A stretch of 5,854 nt of DNA from Abditibacteriota bacterium. GTDB lineage: Bacteria > Armatimonadota > UBA5829. The stretch covers positions 1 to 5,854 of the forward strand of contig JAGDAG010000212.1 in the NCBI GenBank assembly GCA_017959625.1. The letters are read 5' to 3'. The notes below the pieces were generated by a model. That model worked only from the letters and a program-made list of their open reading frames with translations, did no database searches and had not been told where the DNA came from. The stretch's first letter is position 1. Every line of letters begins with the position of its first letter. Shown here in pieces: positions 1-5,347 of this stretch. The position numbers and the translations under genes are program-made.

Positions 1-162
1 ATAGGCCACGGCGGCGGCGACGTGATACTGGGGCAGAGCTTTTTGGATATCATAAGAGGCAAGGGAGTCAGCTGCTCCGACCTCAACGACGGCATCCTTT
101 CCGTGGAGATGTGTATGGCAGCCATGGAATCCTCCGCTACCAACACCTTCGTGGAGCTGTAA
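1..162 (+). CDS. Gfo/Idh/MocA family oxidoreductase, C-terminal fragment (5' end outside window)
   Basis: Frame 1 is open from the first base to the TAA at 160-162 and gives the last 53 residues of a protein. The fragment begins IGHGGGD, continues with a leucine/phenylalanine segment (SFLDIIRG), then SDLNDGILSVEMCMAAMES, and ends FVEL. This order is typical of the C-terminal end of Gfo/Idh/MocA NAD(P)-dependent sugar dehydrogenases and related oxidoreductases: a GHGG motif, a short helix, an SDL-DGI-SV-M-AA-ES helix and a terminal V-L strand. The Rossmann nucleotide-binding domain and the catalytic Lys lie upstream of the window, so substrate and cofactor cannot be given. A strong hairpin follows 6 bases after the stop, so this is the last gene of its transcript. 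The family call is fairly secure; the specific reaction is unknown. Confidence 0.85.
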   Translation: MGHGGGDVILGQSFLDIIRGKGVSCSDLNDGILSVEMCMAAMESSATNTFVEL

Positions 163-168
163 CAGACT

Positions 169-215
169 ATATCGGGCTGCGGTTTATCAAGCCGCAGCCC
201 GATATTTGGTTGTTC
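169..215 (+). terminator. Intrinsic terminator after the oxidoreductase gene
   Basis: A perfect 14-bp inverted repeat (169-182 with 192-205, arms ATATCGGGCTGCGG and its complement) encloses a 9-base loop. It begins 6 bases past the TAA and is followed by a T-rich but interrupted tract (TTTGGTTGTT). Stem strength and position indicate transcription termination on the + strand. The weak U-tract is the only doubt. No T-run lies on the other side, so it is not clearly bidirectional. Confidence 0.8.
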
Positions 216-236
216 GCTTTTACGTATATCAAATTA

Positions 237-245
237 TGATATAAT
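237..245 (+). promoter_or_regulatory. Extended -10 promoter (TGATATAAT)
   Basis: TGATATAAT matches the extended -10 consensus (TGn followed by TATAAT) exactly. It lies in AT-rich DNA just after the upstream terminator and ahead of the PIN-like gene. No convincing -35 is present at 16-18 bp spacing, which is common for extended -10 promoters. Predicted transcription start is near 252, leaving a leader of roughly 100 bases before the ATG at 351. The call rests on motif and position only. Confidence 0.55.
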
Positions 246-269
246 AAAATGGGATACATACAGGCGCAT

Positions 270-290
270 CCTTTCAGGTATTGAAAGGGA
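270..290 (+). promoter_or_regulatory. Leader hairpin occluding a Shine-Dalgarno
   Basis: CCTTTCA (270-276) and TGAAAGG (282-288) form a perfect 7-bp stem with the 5-base loop GGTAT. The 3' arm is itself a good ribosome-binding sequence (GAAAGGGA, 283-290) that precedes ATG 294 by three bases. If transcribed from the 237-245 promoter, the RNA could switch between a closed and an open ribosome site. The structure is seen in the sequence; regulation is inferred. Confidence 0.35.
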
Positions 291-293
291 TTT

Positions 294-338
294 ATGACTG
301 ACTTACATGTATTATCTTCAGTAAGAGAGCTTACATAA
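294..338 (+). CDS. Possible 14-residue leader peptide ahead of the PIN-like gene
   Basis: ATG 294 is preceded by the best Shine-Dalgarno in this leader (GAAAGGGA, spacing 3) and opens a 14-codon frame, MTDLHVLSSVRELT, ending at TAA 336-338. The start of the PIN-like gene follows 12 bases later. It may be a short leader peptide coupled to the downstream gene, or the original N-terminus of that gene before frame damage. Short ORFs of this size arise by chance, and the peptide shows no run of a regulatory amino acid. Low confidence that it is functional. Confidence 0.2.
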   Translation: MTDLHVLSSVRELT

Positions 339-350
339 CAAGAAAGCATT

Positions 351-1161
351 ATGAAAAAAAATACATTGTTTCCGGACAAATAAACTTTAAGAGATTCTTC
401 TTCGTTGATTATGAATACTTTCAAGGCAAAAACGAGGAAAAGAAATTAAGACTGGAAGGTATTTTGAACTTGAGCAGAAAAGACTGCGTTTGGATTTAGT
501 ATAATGCAATAAAAGAGATGCCGTCTTTTGATTTTGGTTTTCTTGCCGAGCTTCTTAAAACCAACGTCCATTTGGAGTTTTATCAAAGAGAAGTTATTCA
601 TAAAGAGTACAATGATATTAAAATACTTGACGATATAAATACTATTGCTCCAACAAATACCGAAGCTAATTATTATATAGTTTCTGAAGACAAAGGCTAT
701 GCGCCAGAGATTGATAGGCTGAAAAAAGAGTATGGTGTATCAATAAATGTAATTAATAAAATAGAAGATGCACTGGATTCGTCCGGATTAATTGCTGCTC
801 CAAAAGATTCTGAAATACAAAAGAATGTTAAAGGAAACGATCCGAATTTAAAAGAATCAAAACAAAAAACCAATATACAAAAAAAGGTGATATTGCGGAC
901 TCTGCCGTCAATAAGGCAAAACCAGAGAATAAGAATGTAAAATCCAACACATCCGACTCGGTTCAGGACAGACGTAAAAGGATCACTGCTTTATACGATA
1001 AGAGTTATAAGAATAATCCTTACAAACAAAACAAAGCAGCTATACTTGACCTTTTGGTAAACCATGCAAATAAAGATGCGTTAACCAAAGATCTACGTAA
1101 GTTTTTATCTGACGGGCAGATCAATTGGATGCTGAATAGATTTAAAGAGTTTGTTAAATAA
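351..1161 (+). pseudogene. Disrupted PIN/NYN-like nuclease-fold protein (two frameshifts and one in-frame TAG)
   Basis: One protein of about 270 residues can be read from ATG 351 to TAA 1159-1161 if two -1 shifts and one stop are bridged. Segment 1 is ATG 351 and an A8 run (354-361). Segment 2 (359-496) contains RFFFVDYE, the usual first strand and acidic site of PIN/NYN folds, then a GILNLSRKDCVWI strand-helix, and stops at TAG 497-499. Segment 3 resumes in the same frame and includes LEFYQREV and NYYIVSEDKGY, the late Ser-x-Asp-Lys-Gly motif of these folds. Segment 4, after an A7 run (879-885), is a Lys/Asn-rich linker and a helical tail from about 955 (RRKRITALYD) ending MLNRFKEFVK. Only 518-940 is a long intact frame (140 codons). 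The order of motifs matches short bacterial PIN-like proteins that begin FVDYEN and carry an IFYS strand. Function would be RNA or DNA cleavage, but is unproven. The region is much richer in A+T than its neighbours, suggesting acquisition. The alternatives are recoding or assembly errors in homopolymers. Confidence 0.65.
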
Positions 1162-1194
1162 TAGATCAACAGTTTGCTTAAAATGGTGATGGAC

Positions 1195-2499
1195 ATGAGA
1201 AAAACTATCTTTTGCTTATTAATGCTTCTTCTTTCTTCCGTATGCCTTTGGGCCATGGATGAAGAGAAGATCATCGACAGCATGGAACGGCTGGTTTTTT
1301 CGGTGGACGTAAAAAACGAAAACACTTCTCTCAGGATGTCCGGGTTCTACGTGCACGAAAACGGCCTTGCCTTCACCTCCGAGGCTCCCTTTTATGATAC
1401 CGAAAAAGGAAAGGTGGATTTTTCGGGGTTTTCCGTTTTCGTAAAAAGCGTAGCCATCAGCAAAAGAAAAACCGAGCCGGCAAAAAGCGACGCGGGTTTT
1501 GCCATGTTCACCCTGCCTGCCCTCAAAGACGTCAAAGCCGCGCCGGTAAGCAAAACCCCCTTAAAGGAAGGGGACCCTGTGCTGATAATCGGCTACAGCC
1601 CCAATAAGCACAGCCTTATCATAAACCACAATACCATAGGCGCAAAGCAGGAGAGCGTTTTCAGGCTGCAGAAGCCCATAGAGAGCTTTTTCACCGGCGC
1701 TCCCGTGGTGAACCTTGACGGAGAGATAGCGGGGTTCGCCCTTATCGCCGACGAAAACGACCTGGATCTGAACCTGGTGCAGGATATCTCAAGCCTCAGC
1801 GGAGTTCTGGAAAAGGCTGCCGAAGAAACCGAAACCAAGTCCGACAACACCGAACGGGTGCTGGCGGAAAGCGAAGACGAAGAGCCTGCCCCGCAGATAA
1901 AAGAGACCACTCTCGACGGTTACACCTTTATGACCGCCGACGGCATACTGCTGGAGGTAAAGGGAAAAGGCGGCAAGGTGAAGATACCCACATTTGTGGA
2001 ATATATCTGCGAGGGAGCCTTTGACGGAGTTGCCGCCGAAGAGATAGTGATCCCGTCCTCGGTGAAGGACGTGGAATTCGGAGCCTTTGCAGGCTCAATC
2101 GTGGAAAAGATATCCGTGAACACCGGCAACAAGAATTTCGTGTCCCGGGACGGGGTGCTTTTTACAAAAGACAAAAAAATGCTGATCTGCTATCCTTCCG
2201 GCAAAAATGCTGAAAGCTACGTCATCGAAAAGGGCGTAGAGGCCCTGTGCGACCTCGCCTTTTCCGACTGCAAATATCTCAGGAGCCTTACGGCGCCTTT
2301 GAGCCTCACCCTGCTGGCGGACAACTGCATCCTGGACGTATCCGGCAAGCTTGTCATAACCGGCTACGCCGATTCCGCTCTGCAGCAATACGCCGAGGAC
2401 CACGACATCAAATTCAAGGTAAGGGAGCTCACGGATACCGACATAAAATTTATGCGGGAGCTGGCTGAAAAGCTTTCCGAAGACAACTCCGTGATGTGA
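1195..2499 (+). CDS. Secreted protein: degenerate trypsin-like domain fused to BspA-type LRR_5 repeats
   Basis: This is a 434-residue protein if started at ATG 1195. In-frame ATGs at 1183 and 1189 and a TTG at 1174 are alternatives. I prefer 1195 because it puts MRK directly before a hydrophobic stretch (residues 4-19), a standard signal peptide probably cleaved after A20, and because GGTGATGGA lies just upstream. Residues 30-205 follow the layout of trypsin-like/DegP proteases: SGFYVHENGLAFTS where G-GFV--G-ILTN-HV is expected, SDAGFAMF (Asp99) for the D-AL-K strand, EGDPVLIIGY, and FFTGAPVVNLDGEIAGF for the G-SG-P-N--G-V-G segment. The catalytic His is absent and the Ser position is Thr or Gly, so proteolysis is unlikely. 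An acidic Glu-rich linker (206-238) leads to LRR_5 repeats (240-408) with IPSSVKDVEFGAF, NKNFVSRDGVLFTKDKK and a GYADSALQQYAEDH cap. Probable role is protein or surface binding outside the cytoplasm. The next gene starts 29 bp downstream. Confidence 0.8.
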   Translation: MRKTIFCLLMLLLSSVCLWAMDEEKIIDSMERLVFSVDVKNENTSLRMSGFYVHENGLAFTSEAPFYDTEKGKVDFSGFSVFVKSVAISKRKTEPAKSDAGFAMFTLPALKDVKAAPVSKTPLKEGDPVLIIGYSPNKHSLIINHNTIGAKQESVFRLQKPIESFFTGAPVVNLDGEIAGFALIADENDLDLNLVQDISSLSGVLEKAAEETETKSDNTERVLAESEDEEPAPQIKETTLDGYTFMTADGILLEVKGKGGKVKIPTFVEYICEGAFDGVAAEEIVIPSSVKDVEFGAFAGSIVEKISVNTGNKNFVSRDGVLFTKDKKMLICYPSGKNAESYVIEKGVEALCDLAFSDCKYLRSLTAPLSLTLLADNCILDVSGKLVITGYADSALQQYAEDHDIKFKVRELTDTDIKFMRELAEKLSEDNSVM

Positions 2500-2528
2500 T
2501 TTAAAAACCGATATAAAGGAGAAAACAA

Positions 2529-3056
2529 ATGAAAGAATATTTCTACCGCAACAGCTGGGAGATACATTATATCATAACCTGTGTCACCCTTTTGTTCCTT
2601 TTTCCCCTTGGGCTGTACTATTTGTATTGCCTTTACAGCATTTACAGTGAGATAAGGGTCGGCCATTGGCAGTATCCGTCCTTCTTTGCGGCGTGGACCC
2701 TGTTCAATTGGTATCTGGTGCGTTTTTACGACAAAGCCGAGATGCGTTACGACGATTCCATATTCGACAAAACGCCTCCCCAAAGGATAGACGCGCTTCT
2801 GGATATCCTTGAAGCCTGTTCGGAGGATACGGAGGTCCTGGGCGGCCTGAGAAGGCATAAACAAGCCTTCGACACACAAAACGATATGCTGGGCTATATC
2901 CCTAAGGATACCCTTGACAAACAGATGTATGAAGCAGAGTTCCGGGACATAATAGCGTTTTTTGTGCTCCACATTCAGACAGTTGTGTATCTTGCCGTCT
3001 GCTCTTTGGGGGTGAATTACTTTAAGACCGGGTCGTTTGGGGGTGGATTACTTTAA
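2529..3056 (+). CDS. Small integral membrane protein of unknown function
   Basis: This encodes 175 residues from ATG 2529, with a clear AAGGAG ribosome site (2516-2521) 7 bases upstream. I do not recognise the family. Three hydrophobic stretches are visible: residues about 14-38 (Leu/Phe/Tyr-rich), 49-67 (aromatic, WTLFNWYLV) and 140-162 (IIAFFVLHIQTVVYLAV). Between the last two lies a soluble, charged segment of about 70 residues (KTPPQRIDALLDILEA through KQMYEAEF). Close spacing to the secreted pseudoprotease-LRR gene suggests one operon and a shared envelope role. The C-terminus is odd: residues 160-170 are encoded by the first unit of a 31-bp tandem repeat. The second unit, read in another frame, supplies GGGLL and the stop, so the natural C-terminus may have been longer or different. 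The bidirectional terminator follows 23 bp after the stop. Confidence 0.7.
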   Translation: MKEYFYRNSWEIHYIITCVTLLFLFPLGLYYLYCLYSIYSEIRVGHWQYPSFFAAWTLFNWYLVRFYDKAEMRYDDSIFDKTPPQRIDALLDILEACSEDTEVLGGLRRHKQAFDTQNDMLGYIPKDTLDKQMYEAEFRDIIAFFVLHIQTVVYLAVCSLGVNYFKTGSFGGGLL

Positions 3057-3066
3057 GACAGGGTCG
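3005..3066. repeat. 31-bp tandem direct duplication at the 3' end of the membrane protein gene
   Basis: Two adjacent 31-bp units (3005-3035 and 3036-3066) differ at two positions only (A3015/G3046 and C3029/A3060). Each unit contains a GGGGGTG segment, then ATTACTTTAAGAC, then GGGTCG, and a further TTT follows the second unit. Because 31 is not a multiple of three, the second unit is read in a shifted frame and gives the TAA at 3054-3056. The G-rich, GACCGGGTCG-like character recalls the multiple terminal repeats of some IS21-type elements. No transposase is nearby, so that origin is a guess. Confidence 0.9.
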
Positions 3067-3079
3067 TTTTTCAGGTTCG

Positions 3080-3115
3080 AAAAAAAAAAAAGGCGGGCAA
3101 ACGCCCGCTTTTTTT
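3080..3115. terminator. Bidirectional intrinsic terminator between convergent genes
   Basis: GCGGGC (3093-3098) and GCCCGC (3103-3108) form a 6-bp GC stem around the loop AAAC. It extends through a G-T pair into an A12 run (3080-3091) on the left and a T7 run (3109-3115) on the right. It therefore works for the + strand operon ending at 3056 (U7) and the minus-strand GH31 gene (U12). The GH31 stop codon (3116-3114) overlaps the T-run, so gene end and terminator are fused. Confidence 0.9.
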
Positions 3116-5234
3116 ATTTTCCTATCCTGTATCTTTCTCCCGCATACCCGCCTTCGCGGACAGCTTTCACTTTTCCGTCTTCATACGTGAGGACCACTTT
3201 GTTTATATTCCCCTTTTCAAAATCAAAGGAGATGCCGTCGTCTTCGTAAAGGGTGAACCCCCTTTCGCCCGTGCCGAATTTCTTCACTTCTATGTCAAAC
3301 ACAGTGTCCGGAAGGATATTTTCCATGGGCTCTGCCAGGGGCAGAAGGCTGTTGTTTTTTACGAATATGGGAAGAGTGCCCACAGGGTAGGAGAGGCGCC
3401 GCGTGGAGCCGCCCCGGTAAACCTCGCCGGTGTAAAAGTCGGCCCAGTCGTCGCCCACGGGGAAATAGACGTCCCTTTCCTCACTTTCGCGTCTGCAGGG
3501 AGCGCACATGATGCGGTCGCCGGCCAGAAACTGGTCGCTGATGCCGTAAACAGCGGGATCGTCGGGATAGTCCATCACCAGGGCCCTCACCGGCGGGGTG
3601 CCCTTGGTGTGATAATCCATGAAGGCGGAATACAGATAGGGCACGAAACTCATGCGCTGCCGGGCGATCTTCAGGGCGGCGGCGGTTAGCTCCGGAGCGT
3701 TTGGAGCAACTATGCCGTTGATATTGTCTTTCTCATTGGGCTGCTTCCAGGGAGGAAGAGGCATGAACCATATGTCCAGATTGTAAAGCGGGGCAAAGAG
3801 GCACAGCTCCATGCGCCGCAGAAGATCGGTCTTGTTGCCGGCGCTTCGGACCTCCGGGTTCCACATGCTGCCGCAAAAGCCGCTCTGGGCCATGCCGTTG
3901 ACGTAACACTCATAGGTGTAGGCGTCGGTATATATGCTGAAGGGCAGGGGAGCGCAAAAGGCGCAGGCATTCCTGGCCAGGTTCCAGGACCGGAGCCCCC
4001 TCCTGTCAAGGGAGCCGAGGATGGTCTGCATATACAGGTCGCCCAGCAGGGTATGCATCTGCTCGCCGTCTATGCCCGAGGGGAAGCGGGTTATCACGGG
4101 AAAAGACCACTGGAAGCCGCCGGAGGGCTGGTAGTCGCATTCGTCCAGCTTCATGCCCCCCACGGAGCCGTAGCAGAAAATGTATTTGTCCATATGGGAC
4201 GAAAAGATATCCCGGGCCTTTTTAAGGGAAAAGTCGGGGACGAGGCCGCCCCACACGTAATAGTCCCCCGAAAGGGGGCCGAGAGGCTCGCGTATGGGAG
4301 AATCGATGTCCACGAAGCAGTGCTGCCACAATACAAGGTGCAGGTCCTGCTGTTTCAGCTTGTCCGTAAAACCCTCGGGGTCCGGAAACATCTGTTTGTT
4401 CCAGGTGAAGTCGCAGGAGTAGGCCTTGTTCATCCAGCCGGGCTCAAGGCCCCACATGGAAAGGGGAAAGCCGTCCTCTTTTATTTCCTGTATCAGACGG
4501 AGATGCTCTTCGGCGTTCAGGTCCTTGCAGCCCCGGTATTGTATCCCCAGGCCCCACAGGGGAGGCACCGGGCCGCCTCCGGAATACAGGTTGTAGCGTT
4601 CTACGGCGTTTTTCAGGCCGTCGCCGGCAAATATATATACGTCCACTCCTTTTGCCACCGGGATATCCACGGATATATATCTCCCGGAGGAAGCAAGGGG
4701 CGAAAAGATGCTGCTGTCGGCGCCGGACAGGACAAGGCTGTCCCGGGAAAGGTCTTTGGGATGCTGGCTGCGTATATACCAGCCGGTGAATCTGGCCGTA
4801 TCCAGCAAAATGCCGTAGCCTGCGGTGGATACCAGAAAGGGGACGGGCTGATGGCTGTAGCCTTCTCTGCCTTCCGGGTTGTCTGCCGGCGCCACAAAAT
4901 ACCGCCCGTCCTTCTTTTCAAATATATTGGTATTGAGCCCCAGTCCGTAAAAATGCTCCCCCTCGAACATGGGGAAAATTATCCGGCTGCCTTTTTTGTC
5001 GGAAGAAAAACGCAGTTCTCTGAATATGCCGGGGAGCTTTTGCCGGGACTGGCCCGACAGAGCGTCCTTTACCGGTGGCTTAAAGGCGTATTTGGAGGGA
5101 ACATGCTTTTCCGGAGAGCCCAGGGTGATCTTCCAGACCCCCGGGTATATCTCCCGGGGCTGTTTTGCGTGGCAGGCGCAGGAAAAAAGAATGATCGCAA
5201 TTATAAGTAAAACAGCGGTTTTTATCATTTTCAT
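3114..5234 (-). CDS. Exported glycoside hydrolase family 31 (alpha-glycosidase type)
   Basis: This is a full-length 706-residue GH31 enzyme that hydrolyses alpha-linked glycosides with retention. An N-terminal signal (residues 4-17 hydrophobic, then LFSCACHA) could be a lipobox with Cys19 or a standard signal cleaved near A23, so the enzyme is envelope-bound or periplasmic. Domains: a galactose-mutarotase-like beta domain (about 28-215, with the FYGLG motif at 95-99); the (beta/alpha)8 barrel (about 222-560, starting PPLWGLGIQYRG); and C-terminal beta domains ending with LYEDDG (662-667). The nucleophile is predicted as Asp364 in GGMKLDECD (bases 4145-4143). The acid/base is predicted as Asp437 in IYTDAYTYE, followed by GFCGSMWNPEVRSA, a pattern of one GH31 branch. 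Substrate (glucoside, xyloside, galactoside) cannot be fixed. ATG 5234 has no Shine-Dalgarno; ATG 5228 is an alternative. The gene lies 38 bp behind the ancestral end of proC, with a terminator-like hairpin between. Confidence 0.9.
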   Translation of the reverse strand: MKMIKTAVLLIIAIILFSCACHAKQPREIYPGVWKITLGSPEKHVPSKYAFKPPVKDALSGQSRQKLPGIFRELRFSSDKKGSRIIFPMFEGEHFYGLGLNTNIFEKKDGRYFVAPADNPEGREGYSHQPVPFLVSTAGYGILLDTARFTGWYIRSQHPKDLSRDSLVLSGADSSIFSPLASSGRYISVDIPVAKGVDVYIFAGDGLKNAVERYNLYSGGGPVPPLWGLGIQYRGCKDLNAEEHLRLIQEIKEDGFPLSMWGLEPGWMNKAYSCDFTWNKQMFPDPEGFTDKLKQQDLHLVLWQHCFVDIDSPIREPLGPLSGDYYVWGGLVPDFSLKKARDIFSSHMDKYIFCYGSVGGMKLDECDYQPSGGFQWSFPVITRFPSGIDGEQMHTLLGDLYMQTILGSLDRRGLRSWNLARNACAFCAPLPFSIYTDAYTYECYVNGMAQSGFCGSMWNPEVRSAGNKTDLLRRMELCLFAPLYNLDIWFMPLPPWKQPNEKDNINGIVAPNAPELTAAALKIARQRMSFVPYLYSAFMDYHTKGTPPVRALVMDYPDDPAVYGISDQFLAGDRIMCAPCRRESEERDVYFPVGDDWADFYTGEVYRGGSTRRLSYPVGTLPIFVKNNSLLPLAEPMENILPDTVFDIEVKKFGTGERGFTLYEDDGISFDFEKGNINKVVLTYEDGKVKAVREGGYAGERYRIGK

Positions 5235-5263
5235 AAAAATAATGCCGCAGGCTTTGCTGCGGC
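5235..5263 (-). terminator. Hairpin plus T-tract between proC and GH31 (terminator or attenuator)
   Basis: On the minus strand GCCGCAG (5263-5257) and CTGCGGC (5250-5244) make a 7-bp GC-rich stem around the loop CAAAGC, followed by ATTATTTTT. It lies 9 bases after the second in-frame TAA of proC (5275-5273), which fits proC termination at its ancestral end. The T-tract runs directly into ATG 5234 of GH31, with no space for a separate promoter or ribosome site. The downstream gene must therefore depend on read-through, or on an internal promoter inside proC. Confidence 0.7.
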
Positions 5264-5272
5264 CAGGACACT

Positions 5273-5347
5273 TTATTTGTTTCCCAGAGCTTTTGATCTG
5301 TCGGCGGCCGCCTTGACGGCCTTCATAAACGCGCTTCGGACGCCGGC
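5273..5347 (-). pseudogene. proC: Detached C-terminal tail of proC beyond the premature stop
   Basis: Reading on in the same frame past TAA 5350-5348 gives 24 codons, AGVRSAFMKAVKAAADRSK then ALGNK, followed by TAA 5275-5273. This is the expected ProC C-terminal helix (the usual form is LEKAGVR, then an Ala-rich helix and RS-x-x-LG). A single base change (AAA or GAA to TAA) explains the break. The hairpin terminator lies just after the second stop, confirming that the gene originally ended here. No frameshift is needed. Confidence 0.85.

Noticed and set aside
302..358. Upstream extension of the PIN-like frame from 302
   Set aside because: The frame is open but has no ATG, GTG or TTG with a ribosome site, and its peptide (LTCIIFSKRAYITRKHY) shows no family resemblance. 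ATG 351 after an A-run shift is the better start.
167..424. Minus-strand 85-codon frame in the AT-rich leader
   Set aside because: It covers the terminator and promoter and runs antisense to the start of the PIN-like gene. Its stretches of hydrophobic residues come from A/T-rich DNA, with no supporting signal.
497..499. TAG read as glutamine (genetic code 15-type recoding)
   Set aside because: One TAG is not enough. The same gene also needs two frameshifts, and proC has an unrelated TAA, so decay or error is simpler.
2364..2972. Minus-strand open frame of 202 codons spanning the end of the LRR gene and the membrane protein gene
   Set aside because: It overlaps two supported + strand genes with ribosome site and domain evidence, crosses their intergenic gap, and has no recognisable motifs.
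3037..3249. + strand frame starting MGVDYFKTGSF in the second repeat unit
   Set aside because: It repeats the peptide of unit one by duplication, then reads through the terminator into the antisense of GH31. No ribosome site or domain supports it.
4053..5210. Long + strand open frame (385 codons) across the GH31 gene
   Set aside because: It is the antisense shadow of GH31, whose minus-strand frame has clear family motifs and a signal peptide. The + frame shows no recognisable domain.
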